A stretch of DNA of 33,515 bases from a virus, in the IMG/VR virus record IMGVR_UViG_3300020061_000018, positions 1 to 33,515 of that record; one strand, given 5' to 3'. A program made the translations under genes and the position numbers. Position 1 is the first letter of the stretch. The number at the start of each line of letters is the position of its first letter. Positions 8,080 to 17,260 of the stretch are shown here, piece by piece. The notes below the pieces were generated by a model. That model searched no databases, was not told the DNA's origin, and saw nothing but the letters and a program-made list of their open reading frames with translations.

Positions 8080-9587
8080 CGACGTGACCCTCCTCTTCCG
8101 TTGGCAACATCGGCGCGGACTTTCCCGACCGCCCACGGACCGTCCGCCACGGCATTGAAGCGCAACCGCGCCTCGCGGCCGTTAATGCGGGTGTCGGTGT
8201 AACCATCCGACCGGGGGGAATAGGGGCCGAACGTCCGCTCGGTTCCCTCCGGCGTCATCTGGGAAAAAGCCGTGACGCTGATGCTGTTGAAGCCAAAGCC
8301 CGTCGCGATCAGCATCTGGTTCACGTCGATGAAGCCGTCGCCATTGCCCAGACCAAGCGCGCCCGTTTCAGCGAAGGTATCCTGGAACATAGGCATGCCG
8401 GCAGCGCTGGTGCCGTTCTCATGCTCGTAGATGTTGCCGTCGGACGCCCCCATGTAGGGGTAGCGATAGACCTCGGCAGGGGACATCGCGGAGCGGGCGA
8501 GCATGCCCCATGCCCACCAGTTCTCTGCGTAGCTCCAGATCACGTACCGATTGGCCTCGGTCTCGCCAGTGGTCGCGTAGAAGAACCAGATTTCGGGATA
8601 GACGCCGTTGTGGCAGGCATGGATGCGGAACGGACCATAGACCGGGTCCATCTCCTGCATGATGTCGTCGAGGATCGGGCAATCGAGGGGAGAGACGACG
8701 CCTGCGTTGTAGACCTTGAAGCCCTCGCGATCCAACCACACCGCTTTGCCGTTGAAGGTCGCGATGGAATCGGGATGGAGAAGCTGCGTGTCCGATATCC
8801 GACTGGCGCCGTAGATATAGGGCAGACTCACATAGGTGACGAGGAACACGTCGGAGAGCGAGAAAACCAAGATGCCTTCACGCACCTTGACACCCTTCTG
8901 CAGCGGGCTCGTCGAGTTCAAATCGATGAAGCCGGCCGTGTTCGTCGTGCTGGCGAAGTTCCAGTCGGTGGTGTCCTCGCTTGAAGACCACGCGATCCGG
9001 CGATAGGTGCCGGAGCCGCCGGCCTGACCGATCGCCATGACGTGACGCTCGTCGGTGACGACGACGGCATTGTTCCCGGTGGGCGCGCCGACGATGGCGA
9101 CCGGAGCGACCGTAGGCGTGGCTGTGATGTAGTAGTAGAGAACCCCGTCGCTGTTCGCCGTCAGGATCACATCCTCGCCCCAGTTGGCGAATGTGTAAAA
9201 GAGATAGGGCGCGAACAGCGGAGACACCGCACGCGGGGTGCCGAATGTGCCCGCACCAAAGAGGCCTGTGCCAAAGCCGCCGGACACACCGCCACTCCCC
9301 GGCGGCGAGAAACCTACAGGCGTGATGTCCACGTAAGGCGACTGATCGGCGTAGATCTTGTTGTCCGTGCCGACGAGCGTGTTGCGCTGGTTGCTGTTGT
9401 CGCGATAGACGAAGAGCTTGCGGACAGCGCCATCCAGCACCGTCCCGGTCGTGCGCTGCCAGCCGCCGATAGGCAGGATTGACGACGACTGCCAGCGTAC
9501 CTGATTCATGTCCCAGAAGCGGCCGGGAGTGTCATAGGGCGTGTTGTTGCGCTCCATGCCGGGAGGAAGGGTGATAGGGATCAGCAT
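8076..9587 (-). CDS. Tail nozzle / stabilisation-type protein
   Basis: 503 residues. It opens with PITLPPGMERNNTPYDTPGRFWDMNQVRW, a pattern of podophage tail proteins that form the beta-propeller nozzle below the portal adaptor (P22 gp10 and its analogues). Repeated blades are visible: VRKLFVYRDNSNQRNTLVG, LYYYITATPTVAPV, RRIAWSSSEDTTDWNF, FSLSDVFLVTYVSLPYIYG, VIWSYAENWWAWG. The position, two genes after the adaptor, agrees. It overlaps its upstream neighbour by one base (TGATG-type junction) and its downstream neighbour by ATGA. Confidence 0.7.
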   Translation of the reverse strand: MLIPITLPPGMERNNTPYDTPGRFWDMNQVRWQSSSILPIGGWQRTTGTVLDGAVRKLFVYRDNSNQRNTLVGTDNKIYADQSPYVDITPVGFSPPGSGGVSGGFGTGLFGAGTFGTPRAVSPLFAPYLFYTFANWGEDVILTANSDGVLYYYITATPTVAPVAIVGAPTGNNAVVVTDERHVMAIGQAGGSGTYRRIAWSSSEDTTDWNFASTTNTAGFIDLNSTSPLQKGVKVREGILVFSLSDVFLVTYVSLPYIYGASRISDTQLLHPDSIATFNGKAVWLDREGFKVYNAGVVSPLDCPILDDIMQEMDPVYGPFRIHACHNGVYPEIWFFYATTGETEANRYVIWSYAENWWAWGMLARSAMSPAEVYRYPYMGASDGNIYEHENGTSAAGMPMFQDTFAETGALGLGNGDGFIDVNQMLIATGFGFNSISVTAFSQMTPEGTERTFGPYSPRSDGYTDTRINGREARLRFNAVADGPWAVGKVRADVANGRGGSRR

Positions 9588-10636
9588 CAGGCGATCCGAA
9601 TGGCGAACAAAGTGCTGTCTTTGCTCTCGCCGCTGGTATTGAACCGGATGAACCCATTGGTCCCGATCGTGTCGCGCACACTGATACGAATATTGCCGGC
9701 CGGAGTGGCGAGGTATCCAGCGAGCGTGACGGATGCGTTGCTGGCCGAACCAGCCGTGGTCACAACGCAGGAAGCAATGACCGTCGTGCCGTCCCAGAGC
9801 TTTACATAGAACGTCGAGGCACCACCCGTATCAATGACGGTGACAGTGCCGCTCGCAAACCACGTTCCGGTGGAACCTTGCGCTACGGTTGGGCCGGTGA
9901 AATAGTTGCTTATGTTGTTGAGGGCGACATCTGAACCAAGCGCGTTCGTGATCGGCGTCGGAGCCGTAATAGACGTGAACGGAATGTTAGAAAGAGTATT
10001 GACCGACCCGCTGATGGTCTTGTTCAGAAGAGTCTGAGTGGCAGTTGCCGCAACAAGAATGTCTGTCGTCAAGATTGTCGGAAACAACATCGTTCCCGTG
10101 GCCGTCGCCACGGCAAGCAGGCTCATCGTTCCCGTGGTCGTGCCGAGAAACTGAATGCCGGTCGTGGCAACGCTCAAGGTCGCCGTATTGATCACCGGAG
10201 AATTGATGATCGGCGCCGTCAGCGTCTTGTTGCTGATCGTCTGGGTGTTCGCTGCGCCCACAATCGTGATGTCCGCATCCACCATTGAAATGGTGCGCGT
10301 GCTTGCTGTCGTGATGGCTGCAACCGAGATACGGACGATCTTCGTCGAATCTGTCGCATCGTGGATGCCGAAGGTCGAGCCAGTCACGTCCACAGCAGCC
10401 ATGCCGAGCAGGTTGGCGGTGCCCGTGCCCGTCATCGTGCCGGCGATGTTCAGGATATAGCTGGTGGTCGTGCTCGGCGTGCCGATCTTGAGGCCGACAG
10501 GAAAGCCATTGCCCGCCGGATTGGCGATGCTGTCGATGATATCGAAAGCGCCATTCTGCTTGCCGCCCCACGTCGAATTGGAGGCGCCGACTTCGGGCTT
10601 GGTCAAATTTAAATTGGTCGTAAAACTGTCAGCCAT
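9587..10636 (-). CDS. Ser/Thr-rich tail fibre or virion surface protein
   Basis: 349 residues. The opening FTTNLNLTKPEVGASNSTWGG followed by NGAFDIIDSI is a recurring head-binding start of phage fibre proteins. The body is beta-type with no charged helices and repeats of the kind NTQTISNKTLTAPIINSP and ATQTLLNKTISGSVNTL, which form triple-stranded fibre shafts. The last ~110 residues (STFYVKLWDGTTVIASCVVTTAGSAS...) look like a small beta-sandwich tip. It could be a side fibre distinct from the tailspike at the window start. Start and stop overlap both neighbours by one base. Confidence 0.7.
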   Translation of the reverse strand: MADSFTTNLNLTKPEVGASNSTWGGKQNGAFDIIDSIANPAGNGFPVGLKIGTPSTTTSYILNIAGTMTGTGTANLLGMAAVDVTGSTFGIHDATDSTKIVRISVAAITTASTRTISMVDADITIVGAANTQTISNKTLTAPIINSPVINTATLSVATTGIQFLGTTTGTMSLLAVATATGTMLFPTILTTDILVAATATQTLLNKTISGSVNTLSNIPFTSITAPTPITNALGSDVALNNISNYFTGPTVAQGSTGTWFASGTVTVIDTGGASTFYVKLWDGTTVIASCVVTTAGSASNASVTLAGYLATPAGNIRISVRDTIGTNGFIRFNTSGESKDSTLFAIRIA

Positions 10637-11259
10637 TAGCCGAAGCTCCTGCGTCGCGCCGTGAGCTGGATTGCCGAGGCCTTGGCCCGCTGGCTCTCGA
10701 GCATCATGTCGTCGATGGTGCTCTGCCAGGCCGCGGACCAGATCGGCAGGCGCTCGTCGTTCTTCAGGTACGCCTCGGCCTCAAGCAGCGAGCCGTAGAG
10801 ATAGAGATCGGGGCTTTTCACCAGCAGCCAGTTGCTCGTATTGGTGACGGAAAGCGCGGGGATCTGGGCGTAGTAGTTGAGCTCGAAGATCGTCCCCGCA
10901 CCCGGAGCAGGAACAATGTCGAAGGCGCCGTTGACGATGGTGTAGAACTTGGAAAAGCCGGTTGGGATGCACGTCTTGATGGCGGCGATTTCCTCTTCTC
11001 CGACATACTGGAGATTGGGCAGCCACGACGAGCCCATTTGCAGCTTGAAGGAGCGCGTCTCCAGATAGTCGGTCGGAACGCTGGCGAACTCGGTCCCTAT
11101 GGTGCCGTTGGAGCGCGTCTCCATGTTGATGACGCGGAGCTTCCGATTGAACTTGGCCTCGGCAAGCGTGACGAAGTTGGGGATCACGTTCGTCAGATCG
11201 GCGCGGTTGAGATAATCGGCCACCGCCGTCTGGAGATCGGAGTAGGACGCGAGCGCCAT
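10636..11259 (-). CDS. Head-tail adaptor protein
   Basis: 207 residues. It starts MALASYSDLQTAVADYLNRADLTNVIPNFVTLAEAKFNRKLR, the usual opening of the podophage adaptor family (gp11-like ring that joins the portal to the tail). It goes on with VPTDYLETRSF and a central beta region ending in LEAEAYLKNDERLPIWSAAWQ. Length and order (after the capsid, before nozzle and fibre) fit. It probably forms a dodecameric ring under the portal. Confidence 0.75.
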   Translation of the reverse strand: MALASYSDLQTAVADYLNRADLTNVIPNFVTLAEAKFNRKLRVINMETRSNGTIGTEFASVPTDYLETRSFKLQMGSSWLPNLQYVGEEEIAAIKTCIPTGFSKFYTIVNGAFDIVPAPGAGTIFELNYYAQIPALSVTNTSNWLLVKSPDLYLYGSLLEAEAYLKNDERLPIWSAAWQSTIDDMMLESQRAKASAIQLTARRRSFG

Positions 11260-11260
11260 C

Positions 11261-11959
11261 TCAATCCGCCGCCATCTCTGCCGGCCGATTCATCTCAATG
11301 GTGCCGGAGACCTCCTCCATCACCGTCTGCGCGGTGTTGGCGACCATGACGTGATCGTGGATGAACTCGAAGCTGCCGATGTGCTTGATCTCTTTCGAGA
11401 TGTCGTGGTCTATGAGGGTCGGAAAGCCCTTCTCGGCGGCTTTCTGGCAGAAGAACATATCCTCGCCGTGGAAGGTCTTGTTGACCGTCGAATAGGCGAT
11501 GTGGAAATACGGCTCTTCCAATTCAGAGAAGACCCTGGTGCTGGTCAGCATGAAGCCCATGCCGGTGCCGGTGACCTGCTGCAGGCCCGTCGAGTGCTCG
11601 AAGGTGTGCTGGCGTTCCCAGGCCTTCCCGGTGAAGTTGAAGCTGATCGGCTCCACGGGGATCGAGCGCGTGACGTAGTTCGCCGCGACGATCGGGCGAT
11701 TGTGAGCCAGCAGGCGAAGCAAGCCGTCCTTGGGGAAGCGCATGTCGCTGTCGATCCAGAGAATGTAGTCGGCATGCTCCTTCATCGCTTCCTTCGCCAG
11801 ATTGCAGCGCTGGTCGATGATGAGAGTTCCTAGGCTGGTATAGATTCCGATCTGAATGTCGGGCCGATTGGCGCAGGTGTGGCCGATCAGGTTCATCGCG
11901 TCGAAGGCGAAGCCGGTCTCCACGATATTTCGTGCGGGGAAGCAGATGGCGACCTTCAT
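11261..11959 (-). CDS. Glycosyltransferase-like protein in the structural operon
   Basis: 232 residues from ATG 11959 (TGATG junction with the upstream stop). MKVAICFPARN, then LGTLIIDQRCNLAKEAMKEHADYILWIDSDMRFP, is a GT-A fold nucleotide-sugar binding core with a DxD metal motif at D70-S71-D72, followed by LLAHNRPIVAANYVTR and a late GEDMFFCQKAAEKGFPTLIDHDI, typical of glycosyltransferase family 2-like phage proteins. It probably transfers a sugar to a virion protein, DNA or host surface glycan. It sits between capsid and adaptor genes, so a virion target is attractive but unproven. Confidence 0.75.
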   Translation of the reverse strand: MKVAICFPARNIVETGFAFDAMNLIGHTCANRPDIQIGIYTSLGTLIIDQRCNLAKEAMKEHADYILWIDSDMRFPKDGLLRLLAHNRPIVAANYVTRSIPVEPISFNFTGKAWERQHTFEHSTGLQQVTGTGMGFMLTSTRVFSELEEPYFHIAYSTVNKTFHGEDMFFCQKAAEKGFPTLIDHDISKEIKHIGSFEFIHDHVMVANTAQTVMEEVSGTIEMNRPAEMAAD

Positions 11960-12261
11960 CAGATTTGCCCCGGTCGCGTACGGAAATGCCTGTTTTCCGA
12001 ATCGTTCAACCACCTCTTCAAAGCAGCCTGGTCGTTGACCATGCCGCTCTTCACGAAGTCGTTGTAGATCGTGAGCGGGATGCTCGCGACCTTGTCCCAC
12101 TCCGAATAGCGGGCGTTGTTCGTGTTGTTGTATTCCTGCTTGTTCAGTTCGACGATCGGCGCAAAATCCTGCTCGGCGGTGATCGTTGCCGTCCCATCCG
12201 CTTCCAGGTGGAAAACGTGGGAGATGCCGGTCGTCGGATCGTGGTCCATTACTTTGCGCAT
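11959..12261 (-). CDS. Small conserved-type protein downstream of the capsid gene
   Basis: 100 residues. MRKVMDHDPTTGISHVFHLE, then TITAEQDFAPIVELNKQEYNN, and a C-terminal DFVKSGMVNDQAALKRWLNDSENRHFRTRP. Small proteins with this opening and the D-F/V-x-x-I/V-E-x-N-K core occur next to capsid genes of podophages, where their job is not settled. A later Met at residue 5 is an alternative start. Its end forms a TGATG junction with the glycosyltransferase-like gene. Confidence 0.65.
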   Translation of the reverse strand: MRKVMDHDPTTGISHVFHLEADGTATITAEQDFAPIVELNKQEYNNTNNARYSEWDKVASIPLTIYNDFVKSGMVNDQAALKRWLNDSENRHFRTRPGQI

Positions 12262-12272
12262 GCGGGGTAGAA

Positions 12273-12317
12273 GGCCCAGGACCCAAGACGCTCTTGCGAG
12301 TGACTTGAGGCTGGGCC
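12273..12317 (-). terminator. Structured stem-loop between capsid gene and next gene
   Basis: In the 67-bp gap after the major capsid gene the leftward transcript can fold into stacked helices: outer arms GGCCCAG (12317-12311) with CTGGGCC (12279-12273), then CAAG (12307-12304) with CTTG (12287-12284), then CTC/GAG closed by a GCAA tetraloop (12300-12291). It lacks a U-run, so it may be a processing or stability element that raises capsid mRNA rather than a full terminator. Confidence 0.5.
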
Positions 12318-12328
12318 CTCCCTTCTGG

Positions 12329-13327
12329 TCAGGGATATGAAGTTTTCAGATCGGCTGTGTTCGCCATCGACTTCTCGGCGCGCACCTTGAGGGCGTATTC
12401 CACCAGGATCATTCGCTTCTGGGCGTCGCCCGTCTGCGCGAGGTTGATCGTCTGGAAGGGCCGGAGGTACGCCACCGAGGCATATTCCGGGTTCACGATG
12501 TAGCCGAACTTCTCCGGCTGGAAACGATTGGGAACCACGTTGATCGTGCCGAAGTCGGACACGTAGATGTCCGCGGCGCCGACGATCGAGGCTTGCTTGC
12601 CCGGCGCAACGTCACGGTAGCGCGTGGCGATGCCGGTGAAGGTCGAGACGAACTGCTTGTTCGCCGGACCAACCATGAGGAAGCAATCGCTGATGCTGCC
12701 GCCCTGCGTCCATACCTTCTGGATCGAGGCCTTCAGCAGGGTCTCGGTGAAGGTCTGCGTGGTGCCGGCAACCGCCGCGGTCGCGGGATAGCCATCGGAG
12801 CCCGAGGACATCGCCGGAGCCGCGCCAACCGTGCCCGTACCCGGGGTGTAGTTGGTGATGATCCAGGCGCCGAGACCGGCGGTCTGGCGAGCCACGGTCG
12901 TATTGCCGATGACTGCGATCTGACCGCCGGTAAGGGTGCTCTCCATGTCGCGCTTGAGCTCAGCAGCGGCCTTCGCCTGGAAGTAGGCGAGAGCGGAGCG
13001 CATGCCGGCCTTGTCGGTGGCCTCGACGGTGCCCGACACTTCGATCAGCTTGCGGCTGATCTGGGTGTAGTTGCCGACGCGGTTCGTCATGGTCTGCGCG
13101 CCCGACGTGGAAACCACGTCATCGCCTTCGAGCTGGGCATTCGCCGTGGTCGCGGCAGCAAGCGAATCGGTCTGCCACTCGGTGAAGGTGCTCTTGGCCT
13201 TGTCGCGTCCGATGTTGGACATGAATGGCACGTCCACCGGAGAGATGTTGTAGATGATGTCGGCGAGGTCTTCCCGGATGCTTCTATAAGCATCGTATCG
13301 GGTGACGGTGTTGGTAACGATGGCCAT
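12329..13327 (-). CDS. Major capsid protein (SU10-like HK97 fold)
   Basis: 332 residues. MAIVTNTVTRYDAYRSIREDLADIIYNISPVDVPFMSNIGR, then TEWQTDSLAAATTANAQLEGDDV, is the opening of the DUF5309/SU10-type major capsid family. Mid-protein helix LIEVSGTVEATDKAGMRSALAYFQAKAAAELKRDMESTL is the spine helix, and DIYVSDFGTINVVPNRF followed by YASVAYLRPFQTINLA is the typical C-terminal domain. It follows the scaffold gene by only 6 bp. No N-terminal prohead-cleavage domain is present, in keeping with a separate scaffold. Confidence 0.9.
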   Translation of the reverse strand: MAIVTNTVTRYDAYRSIREDLADIIYNISPVDVPFMSNIGRDKAKSTFTEWQTDSLAAATTANAQLEGDDVVSTSGAQTMTNRVGNYTQISRKLIEVSGTVEATDKAGMRSALAYFQAKAAAELKRDMESTLTGGQIAVIGNTTVARQTAGLGAWIITNYTPGTGTVGAAPAMSSGSDGYPATAAVAGTTQTFTETLLKASIQKVWTQGGSISDCFLMVGPANKQFVSTFTGIATRYRDVAPGKQASIVGAADIYVSDFGTINVVPNRFQPEKFGYIVNPEYASVAYLRPFQTINLAQTGDAQKRMILVEYALKVRAEKSMANTADLKTSYP

Positions 13328-13333
13328 TGAAGG

Positions 13334-14317
13334 CTACTCCATGGTTGCTTCGAAATAAGCAGCCGCATCACGCACGCTGCCGGTTTGAGCGAGACGGTTC
13401 TTCGCCTTCGACCCGGCAGAGGCATTTCTTGGAGTAGCGTTGCTGGAACCAGCGGGCAGGACCTGAGGGCCACGATTGGCGACGGGCTTGGGCTTGTTGG
13501 CCATCAGCTCGTCGTACTTCCTCGCCTTGTGAAGGGCGATCACGGCTCTCGGATCGTAGGTCTGACCTAGTTCCTCGTCGGTGAAGCCAAGCTTCTTGCC
13601 GTAGTTGAGGAGACCGACGCGATCAGCTTCCCACTTCTTGGCGTCCTTCCATTCGGGGACCAGCTCGACAAGCTTCTGCCTGCCTTCGTTGACCGCCTGA
13701 TAGAGCTTCGCCTGCTGTTCCTGGGCTTGTAGGGACTGGGTCCTCTGCAATTCGAACTGCGCCGCCGCAGCCCGGTCCTGCCGATCTCGCCAGATGTCCT
13801 TCTGCCGCAAATACTCCACCGGATCCGCGTCATGGAGCGCCTGCCAATTCGGTTCCGGTTGCTGAAGCTGAACCTGGAGTGCCGTTAGAAGCTGCGCGTA
13901 CTGGGCGCGTTCCTGTGCCACCTGCTGGCGTTCTCCTTCGAACGATTTCCGTTCGGTGGCGAGCGCCATGGTCTTGTGCGTGTAATCGGCTTGACGCTGG
14001 TAGCCCTTGGCGACTTCCTCGATCGGCAGGTGCTCGGTCTTACCGTCTACGGTGACGGCGACGAGCGCTGGCGACGGGGCAGCCTCCTCTTGCTCCTCAT
14101 CATTGGCCGACGCCTCTTCTCCCTCGCTACCCTCTTCGGATTGCTCCTCAGCGGGCGTCTCTTGCTCGGTTGATTCGGCCTCGTTCGCTTCTTTCGAAGC
14201 CTCCGCAGTTGATTCCGTCTCGGGGTTCTCGTTGTCCTCGCGGGCGAGAATGCCTTCGAAGGCAGTGGCTGCGCCTTGAAGGTCGGTGGCTTGCGCCGTA
14301 TCGACGGTGGTAGCCAT
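13334..14317 (-). CDS. Capsid scaffolding protein
   Basis: 327 residues. The first ~80 are strongly acidic (Glu/Ala/Ser runs). Then comes a short globular segment VAVTVDGKTEHLPIEEVAKGYQRQADYTHK (residues ~88-116), widely seen in podophage scaffolds, and a long Gln/Arg/Glu coiled coil to about residue 250. The basic C-terminal tail (KARKYDELMANKPKPVANRG ... SKAKNRLAQTG) is the sort that touches the capsid protein. Position immediately upstream of the major capsid gene supports the role of guiding procapsid assembly. Confidence 0.85.
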   Translation of the reverse strand: MATTVDTAQATDLQGAATAFEGILAREDNENPETESTAEASKEANEAESTEQETPAEEQSEEGSEGEEASANDEEQEEAAPSPALVAVTVDGKTEHLPIEEVAKGYQRQADYTHKTMALATERKSFEGERQQVAQERAQYAQLLTALQVQLQQPEPNWQALHDADPVEYLRQKDIWRDRQDRAAAAQFELQRTQSLQAQEQQAKLYQAVNEGRQKLVELVPEWKDAKKWEADRVGLLNYGKKLGFTDEELGQTYDPRAVIALHKARKYDELMANKPKPVANRGPQVLPAGSSNATPRNASAGSKAKNRLAQTGSVRDAAAYFEATME

Positions 14318-14323
14318 GTTACC

Positions 14324-14575
14324 TCAGTTTGTTGGCAACCGCAACGTGCGGCGCTTGTTGTAGGCGGTGAACTGCTTGTCTCGCGCGATCGACTCGATTT
14401 CCGTCCGGATGGCGCCGACCGCCAGCACCAGAGCATGGGTTTTCTCCCGCTCGTCGGTGGTCTTGTCCGTCTTCCACTTCTCGACGAAGTTGCTCTCCAG
14501 GCGCACAAGGATTTCCTCGAACGCTTCGCTGTGCGCCAAGTCCTCGACCTCGCGGATGAAATCAGCTTCAAGCAT
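14324..14575 (-). CDS. Small helical protein between portal and scaffold
   Basis: 83 residues, highly charged and helical (MLEADFIREVEDLAHSEAFEEILVRLESNF, then AVGAIRTEIESIARDKQFTAYNKRR). It overlaps the portal stop by 8 bp and ends 6 bp before the scaffold gene, so it is translated with them. Small genes at this position are common in podophages and are presumed head-assembly helpers; no function can be assigned. Confidence 0.65.
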   Translation of the reverse strand: MLEADFIREVEDLAHSEAFEEILVRLESNFVEKWKTDKTTDEREKTHALVLAVGAIRTEIESIARDKQFTAYNKRRTLRLPTN

Positions 14576-16865
14576 TGCCGGCCTGCGACTGGGGTTGCGG
14601 CGCGTTGGCCTTGATGTGCTCGCCGAGGACGTTGCTCAGCGCGCTGGCGAGGTTGCCGTGCTTGGTCACTTCCGCCTGTTGCTGCCCGGTCGCGATCGCC
14701 TCGTCGTGGGAGATGATCGACTCGATATGCGCGGTATCGATTTGGGTCTGGTACTTGGCTTCGATCTCCGCGAGCCGGATCATGGCATCCAGGCGCATTT
14801 GCTCCTGCTTGGTCTGGTTCTCCATGGTCATTTGCTCGCGCTTGATGGCCGCCTGCGACTCCATCTCGTCGCGTTTTAGCTGGGCGTCCTGCGCCATTTG
14901 GGCCTGCTTTTGGGCGGCATCGACCTGGTTCTTCTGGCCTTGAAGCTGGACCTTCTGCGCCTCGATCTGGGCAAGCATAGTGGTCGGATCGGGCGGCTTG
15001 GTCTGCTGCGCCATCTGCTGCTGGAGCTGCTCCATATTGATCTCGTTGAAGTATGTCGTGGTGTCCTTCACGCCTTGCAGGTTCAGGATCTTGGCGTAGG
15101 TCGCGCGGAGTTTGTCCACACCGCAGAGGGGGTTGACCGGTCCGACCTGCTGGATGACCGCGGACTGCTGCTGCGCCACCATCATGAAGAACTGCGTCTG
15201 CTCGGCATCAGTTCCTCTTCCAAGGGCGACGTTGACCATCACGTCGAGATCGGCATCCCAATAGCGCGGGTCCACCTCGATCCACTTGCCTGTGAGTCTT
15301 ACCGTGCGCGGCTTGTCCTGGTGCCTCACCACCATCTTCAGGAGACCCTTGAAGAGGTGCTTCATGCCGGATTCGGCCAGCAATCTCGCGATGAGTTCGT
15401 TTCGCTCCTGCGCGCCGTTCACGGTGGCATCGACGCCGGCCTTGGTGGTGCTCTGCAGGACATCGGGATCGAGGCCGGCGCTGGCAGGGGAAACGCCGGT
15501 GCGCTTGGAGCCGACCTGATCCATGTAGGAGAGGATCGGCAGCGACGCTTGGCCCACGAAGGTCGTGTTGAACTCGCCGGCCATGCCGACCTGGCGCATG
15601 CGAATTATGGAGCCAATCTCCGTGTTCATCATGTCGTCGGAATTCACCTGCCCCTCGACCATCCAGCTCCGTGGGGTGACGGAAAGCGCGAGGCTGTCGA
15701 GGGTACCGCGCAGGATGTTGGACTTGATGAGCTGGAGATCCATCGTCTGGTCGGCAACCGACTCGCCGATGGCCATGTGCGGCTCGGGCACCGCGCAGAA
15801 CAGGGCGAACGGCGCCTCGTCTATGATTTCGTCGTGCACGACCTTGTTGCCGATGGTGCAGGCACGATGAAGCTCGGCAATGCCGTCGCCGTCGCGATCG
15901 ATGCGGATATAGTTCTCGACGTAGAGGATGACCCTCATCGAGGGGTCGTCGCGTTCCTGCTGGGTGAAGGTATTGATCGCGGGATTACGAGCCTGCGCCT
16001 CGTAGTTCATGATGAAGGCCTCGCCGCCTCCGTCGTTCTCGTCGATGTCCTCCGGGTCGTAGCCCATGGCGATGAGATCGCTGCGTGTCTTCATCGCGCG
16101 ATGTCCGACATAGGACGCCGTGTAGATGTCGCGCGCGTCGCGGGCGATCAGGAACTCTTCTGGAGGAAGCGCTTCGATAACGACACGGTCTTTCGACTTC
16201 GAGCGCTTGATGGAAACATCGTAGACCGTTTCGGGAAGCTGCCCTGACATGTCGTCGGAGCCATCGGCCGTGCGGCCGCGAATCTTGGTGATCGTGACAT
16301 CTGGATCGCTCTTGAGGATTGCCAGCGCACCTTCGGTCAGGGCGGTGAAGTCAGCCGCGGTGATCGTGGTATCCTCGGACCAGCGCCACTTGATGATGCC
16401 GATCTTGCTCACCAGGGCGTCACGGATGGCGTTGTAGAGGATTTCGAAGCCGGGATTGTCGTTGTAGAAGACGTGGTTGATGTAATCGGTCTGCTGCTCG
16501 GCAAGCTCGACCGTCTCGGCATTGTTGGCGGCGAACTGGACGATCTGGTCCGACGAGGTGAAGATTCTCATCTGAGCCGGCATCATTGCGAGGACGGTAT
16601 CGCGCACCTCCGTGAGCACGATCGAGGAGCGTCCCTCTTCGCTGCCGAAATTGTCGCCCTTGTAGGCACAGAGTGCTCGCGCTCTCTCGGGGGCGACGAA
16701 GCCATCGATATAATCGACGGAGTTGCGCTGGGCAGAGACGACGGCGACGGCGAAGTCCTCGTCGCTCATCTCGTTACGCGAGCGGCGCGCCGTATAGTCG
16801 GCATTGTCCACGCCCGTATCGACAGGAATGGAGGGCGCGTCCAAGCCTATGCCGGTAAAAGCCAT
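14568..16865 (-). CDS. Portal protein
   Basis: 765 residues. Two adjacent ATGs (16868 and 16865) are possible; 16865 is better spaced from GGGAGG and gives a TGATG junction. The N-terminal domain includes RNEMSDEDFAVAVVSAQRNSVDYI and the portal-type GRSSIVLTEVRDTVLAMMPAQMRIF, then EQQTDYINHVFYNDNPGFEILYNAIRDAL (stem/clip region) and TAPRSWMVE-like core strands. From about residue 630 a Gln/Lys/Glu/Met coiled coil (VQLQGQKNQVDAAQKQAQMA, QLKRDEMESQAAIKREQMTM) resembles the barrel helix of P22-type portals. The length is that of P22-like portals. It forms the DNA gate and the docking site of the terminase. Confidence 0.9.
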   Translation of the reverse strand: MAFTGIGLDAPSIPVDTGVDNADYTARRSRNEMSDEDFAVAVVSAQRNSVDYIDGFVAPERARALCAYKGDNFGSEEGRSSIVLTEVRDTVLAMMPAQMRIFTSSDQIVQFAANNAETVELAEQQTDYINHVFYNDNPGFEILYNAIRDALVSKIGIIKWRWSEDTTITAADFTALTEGALAILKSDPDVTITKIRGRTADGSDDMSGQLPETVYDVSIKRSKSKDRVVIEALPPEEFLIARDARDIYTASYVGHRAMKTRSDLIAMGYDPEDIDENDGGGEAFIMNYEAQARNPAINTFTQQERDDPSMRVILYVENYIRIDRDGDGIAELHRACTIGNKVVHDEIIDEAPFALFCAVPEPHMAIGESVADQTMDLQLIKSNILRGTLDSLALSVTPRSWMVEGQVNSDDMMNTEIGSIIRMRQVGMAGEFNTTFVGQASLPILSYMDQVGSKRTGVSPASAGLDPDVLQSTTKAGVDATVNGAQERNELIARLLAESGMKHLFKGLLKMVVRHQDKPRTVRLTGKWIEVDPRYWDADLDVMVNVALGRGTDAEQTQFFMMVAQQQSAVIQQVGPVNPLCGVDKLRATYAKILNLQGVKDTTTYFNEINMEQLQQQMAQQTKPPDPTTMLAQIEAQKVQLQGQKNQVDAAQKQAQMAQDAQLKRDEMESQAAIKREQMTMENQTKQEQMRLDAMIRLAEIEAKYQTQIDTAHIESIISHDEAIATGQQQAEVTKHGNLASALSNVLGEHIKANAPQPQSQAGNA

Positions 16866-17260
16866 CATGGGCCTCCCAAGAGGCCGCCAGTCGGCTGCGT
16901 CTGTTGAATCTGCTGCTGGATGAACTGCTGCATTTCCGGGGTGAAACTGCCGAGCGTTGTTGGATCGACGCCGAACTTCTGCATGAAGAGCTGCATCCAC
17001 TCGGTGGGATGCGTGTCTGCCTTGCCCTCGGATCCCCAGTGCGGGATGTTGTCGCTTGCAACGGGAACCGGCCTATTGCCGGCCATGTAGGCCTTGCGAT
17101 AGTCGTAGGTCGGATCGTCCGTGAGATTCGGTTGCTCGCCATACTTGTTGCCGAACGCGGTTTTCCAATCACGGACCTGTGGGTTGAACGCCATGAACGT
17201 CTGAAACGCCGTCTCGTCAGCCGGCGCCAGAAGTCCTTTCACAGGGCCGCGGCGGTCCAT
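16865..17260 (-). CDS. Hypothetical protein upstream of portal
   Basis: 131 residues, with a globular start (APADETAFQTFMAFNPQVRDWKTAFGNKYGEQPNL), a Tyr-rich centre (TYDYRKAYMAG) and a Gln-rich end (EMQQFIQQQIQQTQPTGGLLGG). Such proteins lie directly before portal genes in related podophages, but their role is unknown. Junctions on both sides are one-base overlaps of the TGATG type. Confidence 0.6.
   Translation of the reverse strand: MDRRGPVKGLLAPADETAFQTFMAFNPQVRDWKTAFGNKYGEQPNLTDDPTYDYRKAYMAGNRPVPVASDNIPHWGSEGKADTHPTEWMQLFMQKFGVDPTTLGSFTPEMQQFIQQQIQQTQPTGGLLGGP

Noticed and set aside
11261-12286. 341-residue reading of the glycosyltransferase-like gene
   Set aside because: The first ~109 residues overlap the preceding small gene and are shadow sequence; ATG 11959 in a TGATG junction is better.
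14898-16247. A 449-codon open frame on the + strand opposite the portal gene
   Set aside because: It is the mirror of the portal reading frame, a common effect at this GC content; its product has no domain and the portal is well supported.
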